This document shows positions 16,245 through 24,999 of a stretch of 48,643 nt of DNA, piece after piece (within the stretch, counting starts at the first letter, position 1; each line of letters starts with the position of its first letter). The notes beneath the pieces are model-generated. The model worked only from the letters and a program-made list of their open reading frames with translations, ran no database searches and was not told where the DNA came from. The translations under genes were made by a program, and so were the position numbers. Source of the DNA: Candidatus Poribacteria bacterium (lineage in GTDB: Bacteria > Poribacteria > WGA-4E > WGA-3G); the NCBI GenBank assembly GCA_022394775.1, contig JAGFCB010000025.1:1-48643 (forward strand). Direction: 5' to 3'.

Positions 16245-18203
16245 ATGTCAAACAACTTTAATAGAGCAAATTTTGGTTCGCAAGCTGCGCCAAAAGTCAG
16301 CCTTCGCGCTGTGCTCCTCGCACTCCTCATCACTATTCCAAATTCTCACTGGCTCATGATTAACTGGGGTCCCAGCGGTTATGGCACGGGCCAGAGTTTC
16401 CCGACCGTCTCAACCGTCTATTTCAATGTCATTTTTGTCGTATTGATTTTAATGGCAGCGAACCCATTGCTCCGCATAATTCGGAAGGGTGCCAGTTTCA
16501 GCGATGCCGAGTTAATGGTAGTCTATTTGCTTGTGTCTATTGCGTCCTCCATCGCTGGACACGATACACTCCAGATATTATGGCCCCTGCTCACCTATCC
16601 AATATGGTTCGCGAGTCCAGAAAACGAATGGGGCGAACTATTCCATCGCCACATGCCGGACTGGCTCACGATCAAAGAACGGAGTGTCCTGGCAACTTTC
16701 TATCAAGGTGATTCCTCACTTCACACCGCCGAACACCTACAACTTTGGATGACACCTGTGCTCTGGTGGTCTGCTCTGATTATCGTGCTAACGTGCATGA
16801 TGCTCTGCATCACGATTCTCATTCGACACCAATGGGTCAATCACGAGAAACTCAGTTACCCCGTCATTCAGATTCCGCTGCACCTGACAGAAAACGGCGG
16901 ACGTACCCTTCTGAGCAATCGGTTGTTTTTGCTGGCGGCAGTTCTTGCGGGCGGGATGAACCTCTTAAACGGACTTCACTTTTTGTTTCCAGTTGTGCCG
17001 GGTTTAGGTGGGAGTCTCTATAATTTAGGGCAGCACTTTCAGACGAAACCGCTGAACGCCATCGGTAGGCTGCCCATCGCTGTCTATCCTTTTGCGATCG
17101 GGATGAGTTTCTTTATACCGTTAGAACTCTCGTTCTCTATCTGGTTTTTCTATCTTTTCCATAAAATGACGCGTATATGGGGAACGATGGCAGGTATCGG
17201 GCATCTGCCGGGCTTCCCATTCCTTGACGCGCAATCTTTTGGGGCGTGGTTCTGCTTGGGTGTCTCGGCAATATGGCTCACCCGGAAGTTTATCGCGCGA
17301 CAGGTGAAAAACGCTTTTAGCGGTAACAACGCCAAACTTTCTGGGGACAACACACCTTCATCACACACCCGATTCGCTATCATCGGTCTCATCGTCGGCA
17401 GTATTTTCATCCTTGTCTTCTTTAAAAGCACAGGCACGCCGATCTTCAGCATATTTGGCTACTTCACACTCTTCTTTGCGTTAGCCATTGCTATTACGCG
17501 TATCCGCGCAGAAGTTGGACCGCCCGCACACGATGTGCCGTGGCGACCGGACAAAGTGCTCGTCTCCTTTCTCGGCACACGTCGCATTGGTGCGGAAGGG
17601 TTAACGACGTTCAGCATGTTTCACGGTTTCAACCGCTCCTATCGTTCGCATCCGATGCCGATTATGTTGGAAGGGTTCAAGGTGGCACAGGTTCGCGGGT
17701 TATCACATAACCGCTTTATTGTCGCTGTCATCTTGGTGACGATCGTTGCGACAATATCTTCAGCGTGGGCGTATTACTCACAGGGTTATTACTACGGCGG
17801 CGCGGTTTATGGTGAGCAGGCACAATGTCGCTGGACTTATGAGCAGCTAAAGCAGTGGCTCATTAACCCGCAATCCATAGACGTGGGTGCTGTCTCTGCG
17901 TCGGGTGGTGCGATCGCCTTAACAACGCTCCTGATGGTGCTACGCCGTCGGTTTATCTGGTGGCCCTTCCATCCCGCCGGTTATGCACTTTCGTTGAGTT
18001 TCTGGAATACAAGTTGGTACTGGTTCTCGATCTTCTTGTCGTGGGGGCTGAAAGCGATTCTCTTTCAGGCAGGTGGCTTACGGACCTATCGCCGAGCGAT
18101 GCCGTTCTTCATCGGCTTGGTCATCGGTGAGTTTTTCGTCGGGGCAATCTGGACACTTATCGGTATCGCTTTGGAACGTCCAATGTATCGGTTCATGTTT
18201 TAA
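16245..18203 (+). CDS. Large polytopic membrane protein (DUF6785/DUF6784-like)
   Basis: A 652-residue protein with roughly 12-14 hydrophobic helices spread along its length. The hydrophilic breaks contain REP-like charged loops (VRGLSHNRF, RAEVGPPAHDVPWRPDKV). The size and helix pattern recall the OPT-like DUF6785/DUF6784 membrane proteins common in Planctomycetes-related and Poribacteria genomes. I make this assignment from memory of the family look, not from a search. Transport is likely; the substrate is unknown. A consensus promoter lies just upstream and only a weak ribosome site (GGGAAACCC). Monocistronic. Confidence 0.65.
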   Translation: MSNNFNRANFGSQAAPKVSLRAVLLALLITIPNSHWLMINWGPSGYGTGQSFPTVSTVYFNVIFVVLILMAANPLLRIIRKGASFSDAELMVVYLLVSIASSIAGHDTLQILWPLLTYPIWFASPENEWGELFHRHMPDWLTIKERSVLATFYQGDSSLHTAEHLQLWMTPVLWWSALIIVLTCMMLCITILIRHQWVNHEKLSYPVIQIPLHLTENGGRTLLSNRLFLLAAVLAGGMNLLNGLHFLFPVVPGLGGSLYNLGQHFQTKPLNAIGRLPIAVYPFAIGMSFFIPLELSFSIWFFYLFHKMTRIWGTMAGIGHLPGFPFLDAQSFGAWFCLGVSAIWLTRKFIARQVKNAFSGNNAKLSGDNTPSSHTRFAIIGLIVGSIFILVFFKSTGTPIFSIFGYFTLFFALAIAITRIRAEVGPPAHDVPWRPDKVLVSFLGTRRIGAEGLTTFSMFHGFNRSYRSHPMPIMLEGFKVAQVRGLSHNRFIVAVILVTIVATISSAWAYYSQGYYYGGAVYGEQAQCRWTYEQLKQWLINPQSIDVGAVSASGGAIALTTLLMVLRRRFIWWPFHPAGYALSLSFWNTSWYWFSIFLSWGLKAILFQAGGLRTYRRAMPFFIGLVIGEFFVGAIWTLIGIALERPMYRFMF

Positions 18204-18205
18204 TC

Positions 18206-18460
18206 TTTAATTATTCCTTGCGGTTCGGTGAGGTGAGTTGTACACATTAGTGCCCTTTGCGTATATCCGCCCTCCATTTCATTACGGGCTACATTCTCTT
18301 TATGTTTTAATTTTTAATTATTCCTTGCGGTTCGGTAAGGTGGGTTGTGCACATTAGTGCCCTTTGCGTATATCTGAAGAAACACCCAAGCAAAAACCCC
18401 TCCATTTTGCGGCGTACTCGCCCACAAGCGATCTGCTTCATTACGGGCTACATTTTCTGG
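18206..18460. repeat. Two tandem copies of a dispersed intergenic repeat
   Basis: Copy one (18206 to about 18300) and copy two (18313 to about 18460) share TTTAATTATTCCTTGCGGTT, CACATTAGTGCCCTTTGCGT and TTCATTACGGGCTACATT. Copy two has about 50 extra bases (GAAGAAACACCCAAGCAAAA and on) that are also present at 10.05 kb. Together they fill the 343-base gap before the isomerase gene. No gene is seen in it. Confidence 0.7.
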
Positions 18461-18546
18461 GCGATCTTTTAATTTTTAACCTGAGTTTGAAAAAACCTAA
18501 AGTTCGCGCCACTACAAAGGTTTTAGACCATCAAAGGAAACACACA

Positions 18547-19377
18547 ATGAAACTTAGCTGCCTTCCGGTCTCTCTTTACGACAATATCTTTACAGGAAAA
18601 AGCACCGTTGCCGATTGGATTCGACTCGGTTCAGAATTAGGGTTAGATGCAGTCGATTTCAGTATCAAATTCTTCCCAAATCGGGATACAGAAACGATAA
18701 AGCAGACGCGCGACGCTCTCGAAAAGCATAGTATTATACCGTGCATGCTCGCCTGCTATTCTGACTTCACGCATCCCGATGCTGGGCAACGCGCGCAAGA
18801 ACTAACAGACCTGAAAGCGGACATCGCATTCGCAAAAGCATTAGGCGCGGAATTCATTCGGGTGACGGCAGGGCAAAACCATCCCGGCACTGAACGCGCA
18901 GTAGGTGTGCAATGGGTAACGGACGGATTTCGACGTGCACTCGACGCGGCCGAAAAACAAGGTATCACACTCGCTTATGAAAATCACACGAAAGGCGCGC
19001 CGTGGGATTACTGGGACTTCTCACAACCTACAGAGATATTCTTAGAGATTTTAGATGCGCTTTCCGATACACCCCTCGGTGTCTGTTTCGACACGGCGAA
19101 CCCACTTGTCTTGGGTGAAGACGTACTGACACTTTTGGAACAGGTTGTCCACCGCATCGTTGTCATACATATCTTTGACCTACGCGAAGTCAGGGTATTT
19201 GAGCCAGTTCGTGTCGGCACAGGTGCCGCACCGATTCCACAAATCTTCTCCCGGATGAGACGAGCAAATTATGACGGATGGCTCAGCATCGAGGAAGCCA
19301 GCCGCTCAGGACAGGAAGGCTTCACGGAATCTATTGCGTTCGTTCGGGAAGCGTGGCAACAAGCGTTAGCCACGTGA
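18547..19377 (+). CDS. Sugar phosphate isomerase/epimerase (xylose isomerase-like TIM barrel)
   Basis: A 276-residue protein of the AP-endonuclease-2/xylose-isomerase-like TIM-barrel family. Barrel strands with metal-ligand candidates are visible: LGLDAVDFSIKF, FIRVTAGQ, ITLAYENHT (Glu ligand), LGVCFDTANP (Asp ligand), IVVIHIFDLRE (His/Asp) and GWLSIEEAS (final Glu). Such enzymes isomerise or epimerise keto sugars; the exact sugar cannot be read. ATG 18547 is preferred to an upstream in-frame start at 18364, because the upstream stretch lies in the dispersed repeat and AAAGGA precedes this ATG. Its 3' end overlaps the convergent dioxygenase gene by 12 bases. Confidence 0.8.
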   Translation: MKLSCLPVSLYDNIFTGKSTVADWIRLGSELGLDAVDFSIKFFPNRDTETIKQTRDALEKHSIIPCMLACYSDFTHPDAGQRAQELTDLKADIAFAKALGAEFIRVTAGQNHPGTERAVGVQWVTDGFRRALDAAEKQGITLAYENHTKGAPWDYWDFSQPTEIFLEILDALSDTPLGVCFDTANPLVLGEDVLTLLEQVVHRIVVIHIFDLREVRVFEPVRVGTGAAPIPQIFSRMRRANYDGWLSIEEASRSGQEGFTESIAFVREAWQQALAT

Positions 19378-20217
19378 GGGTTCACCCATCCGCTCCTGCG
19401 CTTGACGTGAGAGTTCCGCGAGATGCCCATCGTTTGCCCGTACCTGTTCAAGGTGTATCCATCGCTCAGGTGTCGCTGTCCGTATCATCTTCTCACCGTA
19501 TTTTCGATCAATCCAGAAGCGTGCGGATCCAGCAATATATGCCTGTAGAGCCTCTAATTTATCATCCGGATAGCGTTGACAGAGGTTCATGGTAAACATC
19601 CGTCGGCGCGCGCCTCCGCCGAAAGCAGCGTGCTTCGTATTATGGTTAAATAGCACCAGATCGCCGGGGGTTGTTTCAAAGACCGTTGCAGGGACATCTT
19701 TGCCGTGTATTTCCCACATATCTTGACTCTTGCCGACCTGCTGAGAGAGAGCGTCCGCATAGTTATCGCCGAAGAGGTGGCTACCTGGGATGACGCGGAG
19801 TGCGCCGCTGTCGCGAGTTAGCGGGTCGAGATAGAACGCGATCTTAATATGCATCGGGTCTTCCAACCTATGCCCACCATCCGAATGCCATCCGGTATCG
19901 CCGACGTAGAAGTTGCCGTCGCTGCCCATGTAGTTGAAATCATCACCGAGGAGTGCCTTCGCAATCGCTAAAATCCGCGGATCATCCAGCAGTGATGCCA
20001 ACTCTTCACTCTGATCAATAAATGGAACGATACAGGAACGCGCCGTGCCTTCGTGCGGTTTACCGTTATGCCCACCGCCCCGCTCTTCCCAAACGGACTC
20101 AAAAGCGTCTTGGATCGCTGTAATCCGATCTGCCATCAGTTGTGGAAAACTAAGATAACCGAACGTCTTGAAAAAATTAAGCTCCGAATCGGTGATCGTA
20201 AAATCGTGCTGATTCAT
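19366..20217 (-). CDS. Phytanoyl-CoA dioxygenase family protein (Fe(II)/2-oxoglutarate oxygenase)
   Basis: A 283-residue cupin-fold oxygenase. The facial triad is readable as H111-x-D113 (GWHSDGGH) and H196 (NTKHAAFGG), with the 2-oxoglutarate-binding Arg cluster at 204-206 (ARRR). The segments SGALRVIPGSH and PGDLVLFNHNTKH are typical of PhyH proteins. These enzymes hydroxylate or halogenate small molecules or lipids; the substrate is unknown. ATG 20217 follows AAGGAG; an in-frame start 48 bases upstream lacks one. It overlaps the isomerase gene tail to tail. Confidence 0.88.
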   Translation of the reverse strand: MNQHDFTITDSELNFFKTFGYLSFPQLMADRITAIQDAFESVWEERGGGHNGKPHEGTARSCIVPFIDQSEELASLLDDPRILAIAKALLGDDFNYMGSDGNFYVGDTGWHSDGGHRLEDPMHIKIAFYLDPLTRDSGALRVIPGSHLFGDNYADALSQQVGKSQDMWEIHGKDVPATVFETTPGDLVLFNHNTKHAAFGGGARRRMFTMNLCQRYPDDKLEALQAYIAGSARFWIDRKYGEKMIRTATPERWIHLEQVRANDGHLAELSRQAQERMGEPSRG

Positions 20218-20405
20218 TTTTTTAATTCTCCTTGCAGAAACCCAATATTTAAAAAACCATTTCATTACAGGCTTGCGATCTTAGGCTAAAAAGGGTAGAA
20301 AACCTCGGAAACATATAAGGTTCCCTTAACGTCAGAAAATCTCATTATTGATAGGGTATCATAGCATATTTACATTTAATTTTGCAACCAGATCCGTAAG
20401 TGAGA

Positions 20406-20575
20406 CCAGGGCTATTCAGTTTTAGATAAATTATCGGATTTTCTACATTTTCAAATTTTCTTTTCCAAGTCCGGTGTCCCTTCCCAGTAACGGGTGGGAG
20501 CCCTGGTTCCAAACCGCACCTGCGTGGTCTGGGTGTCCAAAATTGGACGAAAAAACTGAGAACTAAATAACCCTG
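20406..20575. mobile_element. MITE-like element, family 1, copy B, with 9-bp target duplication
   Basis: The ends CAGGGCTATTCAGTTTT and AACTAAATAACCCTG are inverted, related to copies A and C but with GG for AG. A perfect 9-base direct repeat TAAGTGAGA flanks it (20397-20405 and 20576-20584). As in copy A, one extra base separates the left duplication from the repeat. The inner GGTTCCAAACCGCACC block is shared. It occupies much of the 463-base gap before the permease gene; the rest is AT-rich with no other feature seen. Confidence 0.8.
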
Positions 20576-20680
20576 TAAGTGAGAAAACTATTCACGGATA
20601 TCACATAGGTCTAATAAATTTGCTAAATTCAGAAATTAATGTTAATATTATTTTAGACTCATATCCCAGAAAGGCTACGA

Positions 20681-21475
20681 ATGGCTACCAAGACAAATAC
20701 ATTTCCCGCCTATTTCGCACTCTTCAAAGTGACACTGCGCCAAATGTTCTGGAGTCGGCGGACTGTGCTGATTCTTATCGGGTGTGCGTTATCGCTTGTT
20801 ATCACGCTCATATTTCGGTTCACAGCGCGAAGCAGCGTAAGCGTCAACGGGTTCATACCTGAGATAACACTGATTCTGTATGGACTCTTGGTGAATCTAT
20901 GCGCGATCTTCTATGGGACAGCAATTATCTCGGACGAGATCGACGGTAAAGGCTTGGTCTATCTTCAGATGCGACCGCTCCACAAGTCGATGATGCTTCT
21001 CAGTAAATTTGCAGCGTATCTTGTCGGGACCCTTGCTATCATAGGCGTATCTCACCTGATTTTAACCGGTATTGTCGCGACACACGCGAAACTTGATAAG
21101 CATGTGCTGTACCACATAGGGATGAGTCTCCGTTATACTGCATCATTCGCGTTGACTTTGTTAACTTATGGCGCGCTCGCTACGGTTTTAGCAGTGAAGT
21201 TTAAGCATCCAGTCTTGTGGGGTCTGCTGATTGTAATGGGATGGGAAGGTATTACGTTGGCTGAGTTCATGCCGATGGGGATCAAAAGGCTCTCCATATC
21301 ACACTACCTTTTCACGCTGTTTCCGCGTTACAAACTGCCTCGAAGCCAAATCACAGACTTCTTAGGGCAATCACCCCCATCCGTATGGGTCGCGCTCCTC
21401 GTTATCTTACTTTTGACGGTAGGACTGTTATGGCTTGCAATCCGAATCTTCAGGAACCGAGAGTATCTGATGTAA
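20681..21475 (+). CDS. ABC-2 type transporter permease
   Basis: A 264-residue integral membrane protein with six hydrophobic segments: near residues 27-45, 58-80, 105-128, 145-167, 172-192 and 235-258. Between segments 2 and 3 is the cytoplasmic ISDEIDGKGLVYLQMRPLHK loop, typical of ABC-2 permeases (cf. EKEDGTLEYLLSRPVSR). No ATPase gene is adjacent, unlike the pair at 36.8-38.5 kb. AGAAAGG precedes the ATG. It may rely on an ATPase encoded elsewhere. Confidence 0.8.
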   Translation: MATKTNTFPAYFALFKVTLRQMFWSRRTVLILIGCALSLVITLIFRFTARSSVSVNGFIPEITLILYGLLVNLCAIFYGTAIISDEIDGKGLVYLQMRPLHKSMMLLSKFAAYLVGTLAIIGVSHLILTGIVATHAKLDKHVLYHIGMSLRYTASFALTLLTYGALATVLAVKFKHPVLWGLLIVMGWEGITLAEFMPMGIKRLSISHYLFTLFPRYKLPRSQITDFLGQSPPSVWVALLVILLLTVGLLWLAIRIFRNREYLM

Positions 21476-21553
21476 AAGGCACTCTATTCTACTTGTAGGC
21501 GCGAGTGTTTGCTTGGGGTGTTTTTGCGGATTTCTTACCGTTCACGATTCCTA

Positions 21554-22756
21554 TCAATCAGATGCTTCAAGGACCCGCGCTGTCTCACGCGACACGATTA
21601 GCTCCTCGTTTGTAGAAACGACAAGAATCTTAGCGCGGCTGTCATCGGTCGAGAGATCTACTTCACCGGTGGCTTGCTCATTTTTCACCGTATCCAAGTG
21701 GATACCGCACCACTCAAGTCCTTCGCAAATCTTCGCGCGTGTTGTCCCACTCTTCTCTCCAATACCGCCCGCAAAAGCGATCACGTCCACACCACCGAGC
21801 GCGGCGATGTATGCCCCGATATACTTCTTTACACCGTAGACGAAAGTCTCCAGTGCCAAACGCGCATTATCATTGCCAGCGGCGATTGCTGCCTCTATAT
21901 CGCGCATATCGCCACTCGTGCCAGAGATGCCCTTTAGTCCGGAATCCTCAATCAGTTGACGACGAATTTCATCTGTAGAGTATCCCTCTTTGTCGAGCAT
22001 ATACAACACTGCAAAAGCGTCTAACTCGCCGCAACGCGTAGACTGAATCATCCCGTATTGCGTTGACGTTCCCATTGATGTATCAATAGACGCCCCATCT
22101 TTGATGGCACAGAGCGACGAACTGCCACCGAGATGGCAAGAGATAATACGCAGCCCTTCTCCTGTCTCCTGTCCAAGCAGCTGCGGCACGCGTTCAGAGA
22201 CATACCGATGGGAAGCACCGTGGTAACCGTACCGACGGATGTCGTGTTGTTCCACCCAGAAACGCGGCACACCGAACTCGGCGGCGTAATCTGGAATCGT
22301 CTGATGGAACCACGTCTCAAAGACAGCAACGAGTGGGGTTGTGGGCAGCAGCTCCTGAAAGGCACGGATAGAGGCGATATATGCGGGGTTATGCATCGGT
22401 GCGAGTGGGGTGGATGCCTCCAGTGCTGCGATCACATCTTCAGTAATCTGTGCTGAACGCCAGTAGCCTCTGGCGAGAATGGTTTTGAATCCGACACCGT
22501 CCAACTGCCCTAAGTCTTCAAGGCATCCGACTTCGGTATCGGTAATGAGATCCATTGCGTGCGCAATCGCGGCAGTATGCGTTGGCGCGTCGATTTCGCC
22601 TTCGCGGGTAGGTTTCCCCGGTACGGCGTGCGTGAAGGCTGATGGCGAATTACCGATACGTTCCACGCCTCCTTTGACAAGCGAGGTTGTGGTTTCCATA
22701 TTGATGATTTGGTATTTGAATGAGGTGCTTCCTACGTTGGCACAGAGTATATGCAT
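21554..22756 (-). CDS. ackA: Acetate/propionate-family kinase (divergent)
   Basis: A 400-residue protein of acetate-kinase length. ASKHA-fold motifs are MHILCANVGSTSFKYQ at the N-terminus (usual LVLNAGSSSLKYQ), VAVFETWFHQTIP, RYGYHGASHRYVS, STRCGELDAF and FAGGIGEKS. Acetate kinase interconverts acetyl phosphate plus ADP with acetate plus ATP. Departures from the norm: the usual HLGNG is HLGGS, and TRSGDIDP is TRCGELDA, so another carboxylate may be the substrate. No pta or other acyl-phosphate enzyme is nearby. No clear ribosome site is seen before the ATG. Confidence 0.85.
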   Translation of the reverse strand: MHILCANVGSTSFKYQIINMETTTSLVKGGVERIGNSPSAFTHAVPGKPTREGEIDAPTHTAAIAHAMDLITDTEVGCLEDLGQLDGVGFKTILARGYWRSAQITEDVIAALEASTPLAPMHNPAYIASIRAFQELLPTTPLVAVFETWFHQTIPDYAAEFGVPRFWVEQHDIRRYGYHGASHRYVSERVPQLLGQETGEGLRIISCHLGGSSSLCAIKDGASIDTSMGTSTQYGMIQSTRCGELDAFAVLYMLDKEGYSTDEIRRQLIEDSGLKGISGTSGDMRDIEAAIAAGNDNARLALETFVYGVKKYIGAYIAALGGVDVIAFAGGIGEKSGTTRAKICEGLEWCGIHLDTVKNEQATGEVDLSTDDSRAKILVVSTNEELIVSRETARVLEASD

Positions 22757-22851
22757 GTGTTTTTTGTTTCTCTATTGAGTTGTTTTCTATTATTCGCCTG
22801 CTTCCGTTATCACTTGATAATAGAGATCCTGACTAATCCGTTAAGGGTGTA

Positions 22852-23160
22852 CTATTCGTGACAACCTTCATCATCTTGGTTATTCAAAGCTTTCAAGGCA
22901 GTTTCAACTTCAGCTGCTAATTCTTCACCAGTAACTTCAGCAAAAGGAGAAATTCCAGCCTCAGACATCAAGTCTGAGAGATCCCATCGGGAAATATCAA
23001 GGAGTTTTGCAGCTCTACCTGCACTAATATCCCCGTGCCGAAGCAGTTCAAGCACAAAAGCCTCTTTCGCCTTGCGTTCTGCATCAGTTTTGTGTTGTAA
23101 AAAACTCTCGTCAACAGGAAGTGTAAATGCGAATTGAATTTCAACCTCCGTTTTGGGCAT
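22852..23160 (-). CDS. UPF0175 family protein (antitoxin-like)
   Basis: A 102-residue protein. Residues 32-72 (AKEAFVLELLRHGDISAGRA, then AKLLDISRWDLSDLMSEAGI) form a helix-turn-helix-like UPF0175 domain. UPF0175 proteins are often antitoxin partners of PIN-domain toxins, but no toxin gene is adjacent. It lies 35 bases after the transglycosylase gene on the same strand, so it is probably the last gene of that operon. GAGGTAATC precedes the ATG. It may be a regulator of the cluster. Confidence 0.8.
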   Translation of the reverse strand: MPKTEVEIQFAFTLPVDESFLQHKTDAERKAKEAFVLELLRHGDISAGRAAKLLDISRWDLSDLMSEAGISPFAEVTGEELAAEVETALKALNNQDDEGCHE

Positions 23161-23195
23161 AGAGATTACCTCATTTACATGTGAGAATTATACCC

Positions 23196-24935
23196 CTACT
23201 TCTTTGCAGACTTCTTATGCTTTCCGTGTAAAATTTTATGATAAAATACCCAAGTATTGTGAAATCCTCTTCTTCTGTTACGATTTGCTCCTCTGAAGAC
23301 TACAATGTTGATCCCAGCATCTTTACACACTTTACATCTACATCTTTTCCAAGGACGCTCACTTAGTAATTCTTGATGTGTTTCAGAAAGGTGATTATAC
23401 GTTTTTTTTCGTTCAAGTAGCGCGCTGTATTGATTAACGCTCTCAAGAACTTCTTGCTCTGATATTTTTTTATTATCAAAAAGTTCAAGGTCCGTGAGAC
23501 ATTGTTTTTCCAATTTCTGCATAGTATCATTAGCAAGTTCAGGATTAGATTTTGCAACTTCGCGCATTGATTTTGATGTACTAAAGGGGATCCGGATACT
23601 ACCATACCACTTTCCATCTGCTGTTAAATAGTTCCTATTTGGACATGCCCATGCTTTTCTCAAATAAGACGCGCTGTCAAAACTGGCAACACCGAGATGT
23701 GTAAAGATAGATTGGAGATTTGGTCGCAGAATACCAAAAATATGAACCCAGATATTTTCATCTTTACCACGGGTATGCTTCTGTAATGCTTCCCGAACAG
23801 CTGCTACTATCTGCAAAATCTCTGAATCTTGTCTGCGTACCAATCCGCCTAAAGCAATATGCTTATATCCCCACTCAATGTATTCGCCCGCAAAATTAGC
23901 ATAGTCATCAGGCGTAATACCTTGTATACAACCAACCGGCACAAATTGATAATTGTGGGAAAGATGCGTTGCTAAAAATTCTTTAGCATTTTCGGCCGTT
24001 AAATTCATCCGGTTATGCTTTTCTTCATCAGATAGCGATGGAATCGGAATGTGATCTACAGATGCCCCAAGGTCAAAATCAAATTGATTGTATAGGAAAG
24101 CTGCGTATTCAGGAGAAAAAGGGGGCTCTGGATCTGTAGTATACGAGAAGGCACCACAATCTCCAAACAAGCACATATTTTTAGATATCCGCCTCTCCTC
24201 CCGAAGGTTAAATGAACTTTTCTTGGCAAGTTGGTTGAGTGGTCCTTTTTTTGTTAGTAGTTGGGCAAGGCTGAGAAGTAAACCATCATAAGGAGGGTTA
24301 TCCTCAAAAACCTCATGGGCATACTTCCTGTTTTTAGCCCTCCTATCCTCACCTGTTTCCTCTGCCTTAAAAGGTTCGTAAACGTAATCATCCCAGTCCG
24401 GAAAGAAATAGAGAGGAGGCCCATTTGATTGTTCCTGTGACTTGACAGAGACAATGCTATTTGGTAAATCATGAAGCCACTGTTTCATTTTCTGCATTTT
24501 TTCCCCAATTCCACCCTCCGCATACTCAACTCTACTATCACCAAATAACGTCGTAATGCAGGAAATGGCGGGTAGGTAGTCTTTGCCCATGTTGATAAAA
24601 ACGGTTTTCGGTGATTTAAGCTCTTCCAAGTTTTGCATGACTTCCTGTCTTATATCTTTGGCAGCTTTTTTATCCAAACGTTCATTATAAGGTTCGATAA
24701 GTTCTGTCGCATCAATGATTTTATGCTTAGCAGAGATAATTTTTATTATGAGGCCGGGGGGCCATCCATTCTCCTTGAAAAATTTTCGTAACACTCGGTA
24801 ATTGGGGCCGTCATAGACTTCAAGCGCGGGCATTTCATCAAAATTGGGATTCTTAGTTTTTTTATTAGAACACCCCAAGATTAATAAATGTCCTTTAGGA
24901 GATTGTTGGATTTTAGATTGTGAACCTTTTGACAT
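23196..24935 (-). CDS. dpdA: DpdA-like guanine transglycosylase fused to an N-terminal DUF6884/YaaA-like domain
   Basis: A 579-residue two-domain protein. Residues 15-125 look like DUF6884: LLILGCSNKKTKNP, ALEVYDGPNYRVLRKFF, IISAKHKIIDATELIEPYNE. Residues 200-570 are a tRNA-guanine-transglycosylase-like barrel of the DpdA type. Catalytic-site counterparts are FGDCGAFSY (D259), SVDHIP (D294), CIQG (338-339), ALGGL (362-365) and SFDSASYLRKAW (nucleophile D420). The zinc site is C532-x-C534-x2-C537 with H559 or H566. In known Dpd systems DpdA exchanges guanine in DNA for preQ0. The target here (DNA or tRNA) is inferred from the neighbours: HerA, NurA, a RecB-like nuclease and a helicase. No queuosine genes or DpdB/DpdC are present in the window. 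The symbol is given for family only. Confidence 0.78.
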   Translation of the reverse strand: MSKGSQSKIQQSPKGHLLILGCSNKKTKNPNFDEMPALEVYDGPNYRVLRKFFKENGWPPGLIIKIISAKHKIIDATELIEPYNERLDKKAAKDIRQEVMQNLEELKSPKTVFINMGKDYLPAISCITTLFGDSRVEYAEGGIGEKMQKMKQWLHDLPNSIVSVKSQEQSNGPPLYFFPDWDDYVYEPFKAEETGEDRRAKNRKYAHEVFEDNPPYDGLLLSLAQLLTKKGPLNQLAKKSSFNLREERRISKNMCLFGDCGAFSYTTDPEPPFSPEYAAFLYNQFDFDLGASVDHIPIPSLSDEEKHNRMNLTAENAKEFLATHLSHNYQFVPVGCIQGITPDDYANFAGEYIEWGYKHIALGGLVRRQDSEILQIVAAVREALQKHTRGKDENIWVHIFGILRPNLQSIFTHLGVASFDSASYLRKAWACPNRNYLTADGKWYGSIRIPFSTSKSMREVAKSNPELANDTMQKLEKQCLTDLELFDNKKISEQEVLESVNQYSALLERKKTYNHLSETHQELLSERPWKRCRCKVCKDAGINIVVFRGANRNRRRGFHNTWVFYHKILHGKHKKSAKK

Positions 24936-24999
24936 ATCTGTTATTCCTGATCATTGTAGCATTTCTCACCCGAATCGAAATTGATACCACCATGTACGT

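Noticed and set aside
23196..24935. Reading the transglycosylase as ordinary queuine tRNA-ribosyltransferase (Tgt)
   Set aside because: The motifs (GDCGAF, SFDSAS), the fused N-terminal domain and the DNA-processing neighbours fit DpdA better. A tRNA role cannot be fully excluded.
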